A stretch of 64,000 nt of DNA, from NCBI GenBank assembly GCA_035555435.1, contig DATMGN010000005.1:1-64000 (forward strand). Direction: 5' to 3'. Below are positions 33,464 through 41,938 of this stretch, in pieces. The stretch's first letter is position 1, and each line of letters begins with the position of its first letter. The notes beneath the pieces were generated by a model. That model saw nothing but the letters and a program-made list of their open reading frames with translations. It did no database searches and had not been told where the DNA came from. The DNA comes from 73-13 sp035555435. GTDB taxonomy: Bacteria; Actinomycetota; Actinomycetes; Actinomycetales; Microbacteriaceae. The position numbers and the translations under genes were made by a program.

Positions 33464-34771
33464 TCAGTACTCGTTGGCGACGAAGAGCTCCTGCGCGGGG
33501 AACTTCGTGAGGACCTCGATCCCGTAGTCGGTCACGACGACCTCCTCCTCGATCCGGGCGGCGGAGATGCCGTCCGACGCCGGGCAGTAGGTCTCCATCG
33601 CGAAGACCATGCCGGGTCGGATCTCCACCGGATCCTTGAACGAGTTGAGCCGCGAGATGATCGGGCGCTCGTGGAGCCCGAGACCAAGGCCGTGCGCGAA
33701 CTGCAGCCCGAAGGCGGCGAGCTCGTTGGCGAAGCCGAAGTCCTCCGCCTTCGGCAGCACCGCGGCGACCTGGTCCGAGCCGACGCCCGGCTTGATCGCG
33801 TCGAGCGCCGCGTCCATCCACTCGCGCGCCGTCTTGTAGGCGTCGCGCTGGCTCTCGGTCGCCCAGCCGACCCCGAAGGTCCGGTAGTAGCAAGTCCGGT
33901 AGCCGTTGAACGAGTGGATGATGTCGAAGAACGCCTGGTCCCCCGGCCGGATGATCCGATCGGTGAAGTTGTGCGGATGCGGGTTGCACCGCTCGCCCGA
34001 AATCGCGTTGATCGCCTCGACCTGGTCGCTGCCGTACTCGTACAGCCGCGCGTTCGCGAGTGCGACGATCTCGTTCTCGCGCACACCCGGCTTCAGCGCG
34101 TCGACGATGTCCTGGTAGACGCCGTCGACCATCGCGGCCGCCTGGTTGAGCAGCATGATCTCGTCCTGGTTCTTGATGACCCGGGCGTCGAGCATCGGTT
34201 GCTGCGCGTCGGCGATGCGGATGCCCTGGCGCTCGAGCTCGAAGAGGAACGTGGGCTCGATGAGGTCGACGCCGAGCGGCGCGTCCGCGAGCCCGTTCTC
34301 CTTGAGCAGCGACTTGATCTCCGCGACGGCGTCGACCATGAGCCCCGCTCCGCCTTCGGGCGCGACCGCGCCCTTGAAGCCGAGGAAGCCGGCCCGGTAG
34401 TTGTCGTCCGGGACCCAGTCGGAGTAGAGCTTGTGGTGCTTGACGGCCGAGCCGAAGTCCCACAGGATCGGGTCCTTGCCCCGCATGAGCAGCGCGTAGC
34501 GGATCATCTTGTCCCCGAGCGCGCCGCCGATCCAGGTCTGCGTCACGTAGCGGATGTTGTAGAAGTCGAAGAGCAGGAACGCCCCGGCGTCGCTCGCCTC
34601 GAGCGCGTCCTTCGCACGCTGGAGCCGATACGCCCGCAGGCGTTCGAAGTCGACTCGATGCTCGTAGTCGACTCCGATCTGCCCGGGGGCGCCGATCGGC
34701 CGGACGCCGGCCGGGCGCTGCGAGGGTCGCTCGAAGGCCCGGCTCGGCTTGTGGCTGTGGCCGTGACTCAC
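33464..34771 (-). CDS. M24 (creatinase/aminopeptidase P fold) protein lacking one metal ligand
   Basis: Protein of 435 residues: an N-terminal creatinase-like domain (FLLFDFYNIRYVTQ) and a C-terminal pita-bread catalytic domain. Metal ligands expected for M24 peptidases are D-D-H-E-E. Here the first aspartate (FFDIIHSFNG), histidine (HGLGLGLHERP) and both glutamates (METYCP, ARIEEEV) are present, but the second aspartate is cysteine (YRTCYYRTF). That points to a creatinase-like or lyase-type (DddP-like) enzyme rather than a peptidase. The start is a GTG overlapping the upstream stop by four bases. A C-N or C-S bond cleavage is possible but unproven. Confidence 0.8.
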   Translation of the reverse strand: MSHGHSHKPSRAFERPSQRPAGVRPIGAPGQIGVDYEHRVDFERLRAYRLQRAKDALEASDAGAFLLFDFYNIRYVTQTWIGGALGDKMIRYALLMRGKDPILWDFGSAVKHHKLYSDWVPDDNYRAGFLGFKGAVAPEGGAGLMVDAVAEIKSLLKENGLADAPLGVDLIEPTFLFELERQGIRIADAQQPMLDARVIKNQDEIMLLNQAAAMVDGVYQDIVDALKPGVRENEIVALANARLYEYGSDQVEAINAISGERCNPHPHNFTDRIIRPGDQAFFDIIHSFNGYRTCYYRTFGVGWATESQRDAYKTAREWMDAALDAIKPGVGSDQVAAVLPKAEDFGFANELAAFGLQFAHGLGLGLHERPIISRLNSFKDPVEIRPGMVFAMETYCPASDGISAARIEEEVVVTDYGIEVLTKFPAQELFVANEY

Positions 34772-35706
34772 GGCTCGGGGTCCAGTCCGTCGTTGACCTC
34801 GACGTTCTCCGGCTTGATGTCGATGCCCGCCGCGACGGCCGCCCGCAGCACCATGGACGCGAAGTCCTGCTCGGTGTTGCCCGCGTTGACCTCGGTCGCG
34901 ACCATCTCGCGGGTCACGGCCGTGACCGGCATCGTCACGCCGAGCTCGCGCGCGGCCGCGAGGCCGAGGTCGAGGTCCTTGAGCAGCAGGACGGGCGTGA
35001 AGGTCGGCTTGAAGTCGAGGTTGACGAGCGCCGGCGACTTGTACCGGCTGTAGGGCGAGCCCATGACCGAGTCGTTGAGGAACTCGAGGAAGTCGGCGCG
35101 CTTGACCCCCGCCTTCTCCGCGAGGAGCGTGATCTCGATCATGTTCTGGATCACGACGCCGAGGAAGACGTTGTGCGCGATCTTGACGATGCGTGCCGCC
35201 TCGCCCTCGCCGACGTAGGTCACGCCGCGACCCCAGGTCTGCAGCAGCGGCTCGACGACCTCGTAGACGTCGCGCGGACCGGAGGCCGCGACGGTGAGCT
35301 TGCCGGCCGAGATGACCTTCGGGTTGCCGGAGACCGGCGTCGCGAGGAAGCCGACGCCGCGGGCCTCGGCGGCCGCACGGACCTTCTTGCTCATCTCCAT
35401 CGAGACGGTCGACGAGTCGCCGATCGCCTTAGGCGCCTTGTCGGGGTCGGTCAGCAGGCCGCCCTCGCCGAGCATCACCTGCTCGAGGTCCTTCGAGGCG
35501 GACACCATCACGAACACGATGTCGCGTCCGGCGAGCTCGACGGGCGAGTCGACCAGCGTCGCGCCGAACTCGATGAGCGGCTCGGCCTTCGACTTCGTCC
35601 GGTTGTACACCGCGACGTCGTACCCCGCCTTGAGCAGGCGCTTGATGAGCTGTGTGCCCATCCGGCCCGCACCGATCCATCCGACCGTGGGGAGCGTGTT
35701 CGTCAT
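34768..35706 (-). CDS. NAD(P)-dependent beta-hydroxyacid dehydrogenase family protein
   Basis: Protein of 312 residues related to 3-hydroxyisobutyrate dehydrogenase: GAGRMGTQL cofactor loop, TPVSGNPKV substrate loop and a lysine in ARIVKIAHN. The usual KxxNN is K-I-A-H-N, so one asparagine is replaced by histidine. It has a long tail after VNAGNTEQDFA. It is first gene of the unit read toward the M24-fold gene and has two or three LacI-type operators in its 172-base upstream region, one of them touching the start codon. Confidence 0.83.
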   Translation of the reverse strand: MTNTLPTVGWIGAGRMGTQLIKRLLKAGYDVAVYNRTKSKAEPLIEFGATLVDSPVELAGRDIVFVMVSASKDLEQVMLGEGGLLTDPDKAPKAIGDSSTVSMEMSKKVRAAAEARGVGFLATPVSGNPKVISAGKLTVAASGPRDVYEVVEPLLQTWGRGVTYVGEGEAARIVKIAHNVFLGVVIQNMIEITLLAEKAGVKRADFLEFLNDSVMGSPYSRYKSPALVNLDFKPTFTPVLLLKDLDLGLAAARELGVTMPVTAVTREMVATEVNAGNTEQDFASMVLRAAVAAGIDIKPENVEVNDGLDPEP

Positions 35707-35707
35707 T

Positions 35708-35719
35708 TGCAATCGTTTC
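35708..35719. promoter_or_regulatory. Weak LacI-type operator overlapping a start region
   Basis: TGCAATCGTTTC carries one full half-site (TGCAA) and a degenerate second half. It lies within the first 13 bases upstream of the dehydrogenase ATG, where binding would also interfere with the leader. Confidence 0.35.
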
Positions 35720-35779
35720 TTTCTCTTTAGGGGCGCCGGCCGGAGGCATCCAGCCGCAGTCATAGGTTTCGGTGCGAAG

Positions 35780-35793
35780 TGCAACCGATTGCA
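35780..35793. promoter_or_regulatory. Candidate LacI-family operator
   Basis: TGCAACCGATTGCA is a 14-bp palindrome with the CG centre usual for LacI/PurR-type regulators (12 of 14 positions symmetric). It is 74 bases before the dehydrogenase gene. Confidence 0.62.
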
Positions 35794-35823
35794 GTTCCGT
35801 TCTAGCAGAGCAGTCGAGAGTTC

Positions 35824-35836
35824 GCAAACGGTTGCA
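35824..35836. promoter_or_regulatory. Candidate LacI-family operator
   Basis: GCAAACGGTTGCA is a second LacI-type palindrome about 44 bases from the site at 35780, roughly four helix turns apart. Paired sites of this kind flank promoters in looping repression. Confidence 0.58.
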
Positions 35837-35878
35837 GCAAACTCGGGCCGACCAGAAGCCCGGCCCGAGTCCGTCGAG

Positions 35879-36352
35879 TCAGTCCCCGGGCACCGCCGCG
35901 ACGACGTGGATCTCCAGCCGCAGGCGCGGATCCGTCGCGAGACGCTTGACCTCGACCGTCGCGCTCGTCGGGATGTGCCCGCCGAACCATGCCGACTGGA
36001 CGCGGTTGACGACGTTCTGGTCCTCATCGACGTTCGTGAAGAAGCGGATCAGGTTGACGACGTCGGAGCGGTTCGCGCCCGCGGCCGTCAGCGCCTGGTC
36101 GAGGTGCTCGAACGCGAGCGTGACCTGGCCCTCGATGTCCGCGGGGACCGCGTCGAAGACCTCCGGGATGTGCGGGTGGTCGTGGTACACGGGCGCGCCC
36201 GTCACCCCGCTGATGAAGACGAGTCGCGCATTCGACACCGTGCGGATCACCGGCACGAAGGGCGAGACGATCGACGCGTCGTAGCCCTCGTGGTGGATGA
36301 CCTCCGACGCACCGGACTCGACCGACCGCGGCGCGGGGATCTGTGAACTCAT
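35879..36352 (-). CDS. RidA family protein, atypical
   Basis: Protein of 157 residues with the RidA fold (VFISGVTGAPVY, QVTLAFEHLDQALTAAGANRSDVVNLIRFFTNV, SATVEVKRLATDPRLRLEIHVVAAV). It is longer at the N-terminus than canonical RidA (about 130). As in the copy at 33072, the substrate-binding arginine before the final strands is absent (PTSATVEV). The ATG overlaps the stop of the YtcJ-like amidohydrolase gene by four bases, which suggests it handles that enzyme's product. Confidence 0.77.
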   Translation of the reverse strand: MSSQIPAPRSVESGASEVIHHEGYDASIVSPFVPVIRTVSNARLVFISGVTGAPVYHDHPHIPEVFDAVPADIEGQVTLAFEHLDQALTAAGANRSDVVNLIRFFTNVDEDQNVVNRVQSAWFGGHIPTSATVEVKRLATDPRLRLEIHVVAAVPGD

Positions 36353-37998
36353 GGGGATACCTCCTCGAATGCGGGCGCGGCCCAGGTGACCTCGCCCCCC
36401 GTGATGGTCAGATCGCTGCGGATGTCCGCGAGCGCATCGTCCTCGCACTCGAACGGGTCGAGGCTCGGCACGAACAGGTCGGCGAGATAGCCGGACACGA
36501 GCCGCCCGCGGCGGTCGTCCTCGCCCGTGAACCACGCGGCGTCGGCCGTGTACGCGCGCAGCGCCTCCTCGCGCGTCATGAGGTGCTCCGCCGCACGGAC
36601 ACCCGCGCCGTCGACGGAGCGGCCGGACACGAACCAGGCGATCGCCGCCCATGGCGAGAACCAGTTCGCGCGTGTCGCGTCGGTGCCGAGGCCCACGGGG
36701 ATGCCGCGCGAGCGGAAGCCGCCGATCGGCTGCGCGTTGGCCGTCGCCTCGCTCCCCCACGCCTCGACATAGTCGCCGCCCTTGAGCAGGTGGCGGTTCT
36801 GCACCAGGACGCCGAGGCCGAGCGCGGCCATCCGGTCGAGGTTGCGCGGTGACGCCGCGTCGGCGTGCACGATCGACCAGCGCCGGCCCTTGACGAGACC
36901 CGTCTCCGCCTCGACCGCCTCCCAGGCGTCGAGAATGCGGCCGAGCGTGTCGTCAAGGACCGCGTGCATCGACATCCGCCAGCCGCGCACGGCCGCCGTG
37001 CGGCTGATCTCGATGAGCTCCGCGAGCGCCGGCTCCCCGATGTGCAGCTCCTCGAACCCCTCGAGATCATGGCAGCCCATGTGGACGACCTCGCCGATCC
37101 CGGACACCCGCAACCGGTCGTCCCCGAAATCGTGCTGGACGACCTCGGTGTAGCCCGCGTAGTTCCCGACCTCCCCGCCGCGATCCCACGCGGAGATGAA
37201 GAGCCGGCAGCGCAGCGGCATCTCGCCCGCGCGCCACAGGTCGAAGAGCGGGTCGTAGTCGCTCGGGCGCACGAGCAGCCCGCCGCCGTCGTTGACGGCG
37301 CTGAGCCCGTAGCGCGCGAACTCGCGCATCATGTCGAGCGTCCCCGCGGCGGCCGCCTCGCGCGAGACGTCGAGCGCCTTCGCGATCGGGACGGAGAAGG
37401 CGCCGACACCGAGCAGCACCCCGTTGGGCGCACCGTCGTCGCCACGCACGAGCGTGCCGCGCGGGGGGTCCTGCGCCTCGGCACCGCTCCAGCCGCAGGC
37501 CGCGAGGCCCGCGGCGTTGAGGAAGCCGAAATCGTAGGTCTCCTGGATGTAGACGGGGTGCTCGGGCGCGGCCGCCGTGAGCTCCTCGGGCGTCGGGGTG
37601 CGACCCTCGGCGAACTGCCGCCGGTGCCAGCCGCCGACCACGGGAATCCAGGTGCCCGCCGGGACCTCGGCCGCTCGCGTTCTGATCGTCTCGAGCGCCT
37701 CCTCAACCGAGCGCACGTGCTCCCAGTGCAGCGAGACCGACCAGCTCACGCCGGCGCGCACGGCATGGATGTGCGAGTCGATGAGCCCCGGCAGCACACG
37801 GCGGCCGCCGAGATCCACGACGCGGCGGGCGAGGGGCTCGAGGTCCGCGAGCTCGGCATCCGAGCCGGTCGCATGGATCGCGCCGCCGACGATCGCGATC
37901 GCCTGGACCTCGGCCGGACCCTGATCCGGGCCCGCGAAGGTGGAGATCCGCCCGTTTCTCAGGAGCAGGTCGATGACGCGGTCGTTCGAGGCGGCCAT
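36349..37998 (-). CDS. Amidohydrolase, YtcJ-like
   Basis: Metal-dependent hydrolase of 549 residues in the YtcJ/amidohydrolase-3 family: LPGLIDSHIHAVRAG with the HxH pair, a central HMGCHD, SMHAVLDD and IVHADAAS histidines, and the late GTDATRANW aspartate. Family members hydrolyse amide or formamide bonds, or cyclic amides; substrates are mostly unknown. It is encoded between an ABC importer operon and the RidA gene (7 bases after the ATPase gene, 4-base overlap with ridA), so it probably acts on the imported compound. Cytoplasmic, with no signal peptide. Confidence 0.82.
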   Translation of the reverse strand: MAASNDRVIDLLLRNGRISTFAGPDQGPAEVQAIAIVGGAIHATGSDAELADLEPLARRVVDLGGRRVLPGLIDSHIHAVRAGVSWSVSLHWEHVRSVEEALETIRTRAAEVPAGTWIPVVGGWHRRQFAEGRTPTPEELTAAAPEHPVYIQETYDFGFLNAAGLAACGWSGAEAQDPPRGTLVRGDDGAPNGVLLGVGAFSVPIAKALDVSREAAAAGTLDMMREFARYGLSAVNDGGGLLVRPSDYDPLFDLWRAGEMPLRCRLFISAWDRGGEVGNYAGYTEVVQHDFGDDRLRVSGIGEVVHMGCHDLEGFEELHIGEPALAELIEISRTAAVRGWRMSMHAVLDDTLGRILDAWEAVEAETGLVKGRRWSIVHADAASPRNLDRMAALGLGVLVQNRHLLKGGDYVEAWGSEATANAQPIGGFRSRGIPVGLGTDATRANWFSPWAAIAWFVSGRSVDGAGVRAAEHLMTREEALRAYTADAAWFTGEDDRRGRLVSGYLADLFVPSLDPFECEDDALADIRSDLTITGGEVTWAAPAFEEVSP

Positions 37999-38005
37999 GA
38001 CGCGC

Positions 38006-38719
38006 TCAGATCGAGAGGTACTTCTCGAGGAGCGCCGTGTCCTGGCGCAGGTCCTGCGGGAGTCCCGTCCAGCGGATCTCGCCGTCCTCGATGACGACGA
38101 CGCGGTCCGCCATGTCGAGCGCGAGCTCGACGTTCTGCTCGGCGATGAGGACCGAGAGGCCCGAACCGCGCAGGCCCGCGATGCGGTCCTGGATGACGTC
38201 GAGCACGCTCGGGGCCAGGCCCTCGCTCGGCTCGTCCATGAGCAGCAGTGTCGGGTTCGTCATGAGCGCGCGGGCGATCGCGAGCATCTGCTGCTCGCCG
38301 CCGGACAGCGACCGCGCGAACGACTTCTGCCGCTCGGCGAGCCGCGGGAAGAAGTCGAAGACCCGCTCGACCGTCCACGGCTCGGGGATCGCGTTGCGCC
38401 GCTTCTTCGACGTCACCGTCAGGTTCTCCACGACCGTCAACGAGCCGAAGACATGCCGGCCCTGCGGCACGATCGCGATGCCGGCGCGCGAGATCAGGTG
38501 GCTCGGCTTCTTCGTCAGGTCGTCACCGTTGTAGACGATCGACCCCGACGTGACCACCGGCGGGTGCAGGCCCGCGAGGGAGCGCACGAGCGTCGTCTTG
38601 CCCATGCCGTTGCGGCCGATGAGCGCGACCGCCTCGTCCTCGGCGATCGTCAGATCAACGCCGTGCAGCACTTGCGCCGTCGCGTAGCCGGCGGTCAGAC
38701 CGGTGACTTCCAGACTCAC
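38006..38719 (-). CDS. ABC transporter ATP-binding protein, branched-chain amino acid type (LivF-like)
   Basis: ATPase of 237 residues with Walker A GRNGMGKTT, signature LSGGEQQ, Walker B LLLMDEPSEGLAP and the LivF-type tail (VVVIEDGEI). It is one of two ATPases of the five-gene importer. The start is a GTG overlapping the LivG-like stop by four bases. Confidence 0.89.
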   Translation of the reverse strand: MSLEVTGLTAGYATAQVLHGVDLTIAEDEAVALIGRNGMGKTTLVRSLAGLHPPVVTSGSIVYNGDDLTKKPSHLISRAGIAIVPQGRHVFGSLTVVENLTVTSKKRRNAIPEPWTVERVFDFFPRLAERQKSFARSLSGGEQQMLAIARALMTNPTLLLMDEPSEGLAPSVLDVIQDRIAGLRGSGLSVLIAEQNVELALDMADRVVVIEDGEIRWTGLPQDLRQDTALLEKYLSI

Positions 38720-39522
38720 TTCTTGTCGCGCCTTCCGAGATAGATCGCCTTGACCGTCTCGTCGTCGCGGACCTCCTGCGGAGTGCCCGTGATGACGTGG
38801 CGGCCGTTCTCCATGCACATGACCCGGTCCGTGAGGCCGAGGGCGAACGTCATGTCGTGCTCGATGAGCAGGATCGGGAGCGTGCGCGGCAGGTCCTCGA
38901 TGAGCTGCATGAGCGTCGCGCGCTCCGCGGCGGACAGACCGGCCGCCGGCTCGTCGAGGAGGAGGATCCTGGGGTCTCCGACGAGCGCCATGGCGATCTC
39001 CAGCTGTCGCTGCTCGCCGTGCGAGAGCTCGGAGACGGTGTCGTCCCGTCGACCCTCGAGGCCGACCTTCGCGAGCGCGTCGAGCGCGCGGCGGCTCGCG
39101 GCGTCCTTGAGGCGCTGCGGCCACCAGAACACGCGGGCCTTCGCCGAGCCGCCGCGCGCGGCGACCCGGACGTTGTCCAGGACCGTCATGTCCTTGAACA
39201 GGTTGGAGATCTGGAACGTGCGGCCGACGCCCATCCGGGCGCGCTTCGCCGTCGGCATCCTCGTGACGTCCTCACCGAAGAGCTCGACGGTCCCGCTCGT
39301 GACGGGCACATCGCCCGCGATCATCTTGAAGAGCGTCGTCTTCCCGGCCCCGTTCGGGCCGATCACGCCGATGCGCTCACCGGGAGCGATCGTCATCGAG
39401 ATGTCATCGACGGCCTGTACGCCGCCGTAGCGCTTCCCGACCTCGTTGATGACGAGCACGGGGGCACCGGCCCCGGACCCGCGAGGGTCCGGAGCCGGCG
39501 CCGTGATCGTGGAGTTCGTCAC
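38716..39522 (-). CDS. ABC transporter ATP-binding protein, branched-chain amino acid type (LivG-like)
   Basis: ATPase of 268 residues with Walker A GPNGAGKTT, VGRTFQ (the Q-loop form typical of LivG), signature LSHGEQRQ and Walker B LLLDEPAAGL. The first 25 residues are a proline/glycine-rich extension. The start is a GTG overlapping the binding-protein stop by four bases; a longer frame lies within that gene. Confidence 0.88.
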   Translation of the reverse strand: MTNSTITAPAPDPRGSGAGAPVLVINEVGKRYGGVQAVDDISMTIAPGERIGVIGPNGAGKTTLFKMIAGDVPVTSGTVELFGEDVTRMPTAKRARMGVGRTFQISNLFKDMTVLDNVRVAARGGSAKARVFWWPQRLKDAASRRALDALAKVGLEGRRDDTVSELSHGEQRQLEIAMALVGDPRILLLDEPAAGLSAAERATLMQLIEDLPRTLPILLIEHDMTFALGLTDRVMCMENGRHVITGTPQEVRDDETVKAIYLGRRDKK

Positions 39523-40829
39523 AGGCCCTGGTTGGTCTGGTCGTAGGGCACGATCGCGCGGACGTCCGCGGGCGGTCCCTGGCCGAACCACTGGTCGACC
39601 GCGAGGAACTCGGCGATCGGGACGTTGTACAGCAGACCGTCAGCGCCCTTCTCGACCTCGCGGATGTAGACCGGCATGACGGTGTTGTTGAACTCGTCCC
39701 ACGTGACCTCACCGAAGATCGAGTCCGGGAACGTGAAGGACGTGATCGCGTCGACGAGGTCGGAGCCGACGAGCAGACCCTGCTCCTCGATGACCTTCGC
39801 GACGAGCGAGGCGGTCATGTAGCCGCCGGCGATGTATGCGCCGGGGACGATGCCGAGCTTGGCGATCGTCGCCTCGACGAACTCCTGCGTCGCCGGCTCG
39901 TCACGGCCCTCAGCCCAGTAGCTGACGGACTTGAGGCCGATGATCCGGTCGCCCATCGCCCGCAGCGTGCCCTGGTCGGCCGCGCAGCAGTTGAGGAGCA
40001 GCGGGTCGAGCGAGCCGCCCGCGTCGAGGTACGACGTCAGGAAGCCGGGTCCGGGGGCGCCGCCGGCGGTCGCGATGAACGCCATGTCGGCACCGCCCGC
40101 GAGCGCGGCCTGGACCTGCGAGGCGTAGCCCGCCCAGTCCGTCGTCGTGTTGGGCGCCCAGATCTGCTGGACGATCTCGCCGCCGTTGGCGACGAAGCCC
40201 TGGACGAAGCCGGCGCAGGACTCCCAGCCGAACGAGTAGTCGTGGCAGAGCGTGACCGCGGTCTTGTTGCCCTGCTCGGCTGCCCAGACACCGCCCGGGT
40301 AGGTCGACTGCGTGCCGCCCATCGAGCCAGTGCGCACCGTGAACTCGTTCCAGTTCTGCTGCGTCATGTCGTTCGACGCGGCGACCGGGTGGAGGTTCGG
40401 GATGCCGATGCTCGAGGTGTACTGCGCGACCGCCGACGCGGTGCTCGCGATGAGCGGCCCGACGATGATGTCGACGCCGTCCTGCTCCACGAGCTTGTGC
40501 GCCTTGGTGAGGGCGGTCTCGGGGTTGCCCGCGTCGTCCTCGGCGATCGTGATGACCTCGACGCCGTCGACGTCGCTGCCGTTCTCCTCCCAGTAGAGGT
40601 TCCAGCCGTCGAGCATCTCCTGGCCCGCGACCGCGAAGTTGCCGCTCGTCGGGGACAGGAAACCGACCTTCAGCGTGCCGGTGGCCTTGCCCGGCTCCTC
40701 CGTGGGAGCGGTGGTCGGTTCGGTCGACGCGCCGGGGGGCGCACACGCCGCGAGCGAGAGCGCCGTCGCGACGCCGAGGCCGGCGATCGCCGCCCAGCGG
40801 CCACGCGCGGACATCTTCGTTGACATCAT
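39519..40829 (-). CDS. ABC transporter substrate-binding lipoprotein (periplasmic-binding type I, LivJ/AmiC-like)
   Basis: Lipoprotein of 436 residues: basic start, hydrophobic segment, lipobox LAAC, a threonine/proline linker and a type I binding domain (GFLSPTSGNFAVAG, EVITIAEDDAGNPETALTKAH, DIIVGPLIAS). The family binds amino acids, amides, urea or aromatic acids. Two ATG codons are adjacent; AAAGGAAACGG precedes the first. It overlaps the LivM-like stop by four bases. The ligand is unknown, probably an amide or aromatic acid given the amidohydrolase downstream. Confidence 0.88.
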   Translation of the reverse strand: MMSTKMSARGRWAAIAGLGVATALSLAACAPPGASTEPTTAPTEEPGKATGTLKVGFLSPTSGNFAVAGQEMLDGWNLYWEENGSDVDGVEVITIAEDDAGNPETALTKAHKLVEQDGVDIIVGPLIASTASAVAQYTSSIGIPNLHPVAASNDMTQQNWNEFTVRTGSMGGTQSTYPGGVWAAEQGNKTAVTLCHDYSFGWESCAGFVQGFVANGGEIVQQIWAPNTTTDWAGYASQVQAALAGGADMAFIATAGGAPGPGFLTSYLDAGGSLDPLLLNCCAADQGTLRAMGDRIIGLKSVSYWAEGRDEPATQEFVEATIAKLGIVPGAYIAGGYMTASLVAKVIEEQGLLVGSDLVDAITSFTFPDSIFGEVTWDEFNNTVMPVYIREVEKGADGLLYNVPIAEFLAVDQWFGQGPPADVRAIVPYDQTNQGL

Positions 40830-41938
40830 GCCGTTTCCTTTCTTGCGGTGGTGTGATTGCGGTTCGGCGCCGGTTCGGCACCTGGTGGAGGCGATCCGCC
40901 TCCGGAGGGGCTCGTAGTGCGACCCCGGATCCGACGGATGAGCTTCGCGATACCACCCGCGACACCCGCCCGCAGGAAGAGAATGACGACGATGAAGACG
41001 ATGCCGAGCACCATGTGCCAGCGGTCGACGTAGCTGGAGACGACGTTCTCGATGAGGACGACGATCGCGGCGCCGATGAGCGGGCCGAGGAGGGTGCCGA
41101 CGCCGCCGAGGATGACCATGACGATCGCGAAGATCGAGCGCTCGACGCCCGCCGAGGTCGGGCTCACGAAGTGCGTGTGCCAGACGGCGAGGAGTCCCGC
41201 GAGCCCCGCGATGAAGCCGGAGATCATGAACGCGCCGACGCGGTACCAGGACACGCTGTAGCCGAGGCTGCGCATGCGGCTCTCGGAGTCGCGGATGCCG
41301 CGCAGCGACGCGCCGAACGGCGACCGCGTGACGATCCACAGGATCGCGGTCGCGACCACGAACATCGCGAAGACGAAGTAGTAGTACTGCCAGTACTCGG
41401 CGAGGAATGCCGGTCGTGCGATGTTGGCGATGCCGGTGTCGCCGTTGGTCACGGTCGAGTACTTCGACGCGAGACCGAAGATGAGCATGCCGACGGCGAG
41501 CGTGACCATGAGGAAGTAGATGCCGCTCGTGCGCATCGACAGGATGCCGTAGACGAACGACACCACCACGGTGATGCCGAGTGCGAGCAGCACCTGCATC
41601 CCGACGTCCCAGCCCTGCTTCGACGCGAAGCCCGCACCGTAGGCCGCGGCGCCGGCGATCGCGCCGTGGCCGAGGGAGGCCATGCCGCCCTCGCCGACGA
41701 GGAAGTTGACGCTCGAGGCGAGGATCGCGGCGATCAGGATCGTCGAGGTCAGCGAGATGGTGAACGAGTTGGCGCCGAGGTAGGGCAGCGCGAGGCCGAG
41801 CACGAAGATGAGCGCGAGACCGGCGATCTGGACGACGCGCGAGCGGAAGAAGCCGCCGCCGGAGCCGGGCACCTGCGCGGGGATGAGGCCGGTCGCGGGG
41901 CGCACGACGGGCATGGCACGGGTTGCGGGGTTGCTCAT
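40826..41938 (-). CDS. ABC transporter permease, branched-chain amino acid type (LivM-like)
   Basis: Membrane protein of 370 residues with eight to ten hydrophobic segments and LivM signatures (GEGGMASLGHGAIAG; SPFGASLRGIRDSESRMRSLGY). A long proline-rich C-terminal tail (SPSGGGSPPPGAEP) is not usual for the family. The ATG overlaps the LivH-like stop by four bases. Confidence 0.88.
   Translation of the reverse strand: MSNPATRAMPVVRPATGLIPAQVPGSGGGFFRSRVVQIAGLALIFVLGLALPYLGANSFTISLTSTILIAAILASSVNFLVGEGGMASLGHGAIAGAAAYGAGFASKQGWDVGMQVLLALGITVVVSFVYGILSMRTSGIYFLMVTLAVGMLIFGLASKYSTVTNGDTGIANIARPAFLAEYWQYYYFVFAMFVVATAILWIVTRSPFGASLRGIRDSESRMRSLGYSVSWYRVGAFMISGFIAGLAGLLAVWHTHFVSPTSAGVERSIFAIVMVILGGVGTLLGPLIGAAIVVLIENVVSSYVDRWHMVLGIVFIVVILFLRAGVAGGIAKLIRRIRGRTTSPSGGGSPPPGAEPAPNRNHTTARKETA

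Noticed and set aside
33464..34771. Xaa-Pro aminopeptidase
   Set aside because: The second metal-binding aspartate is cysteine, and the neighbours are not peptide-related.
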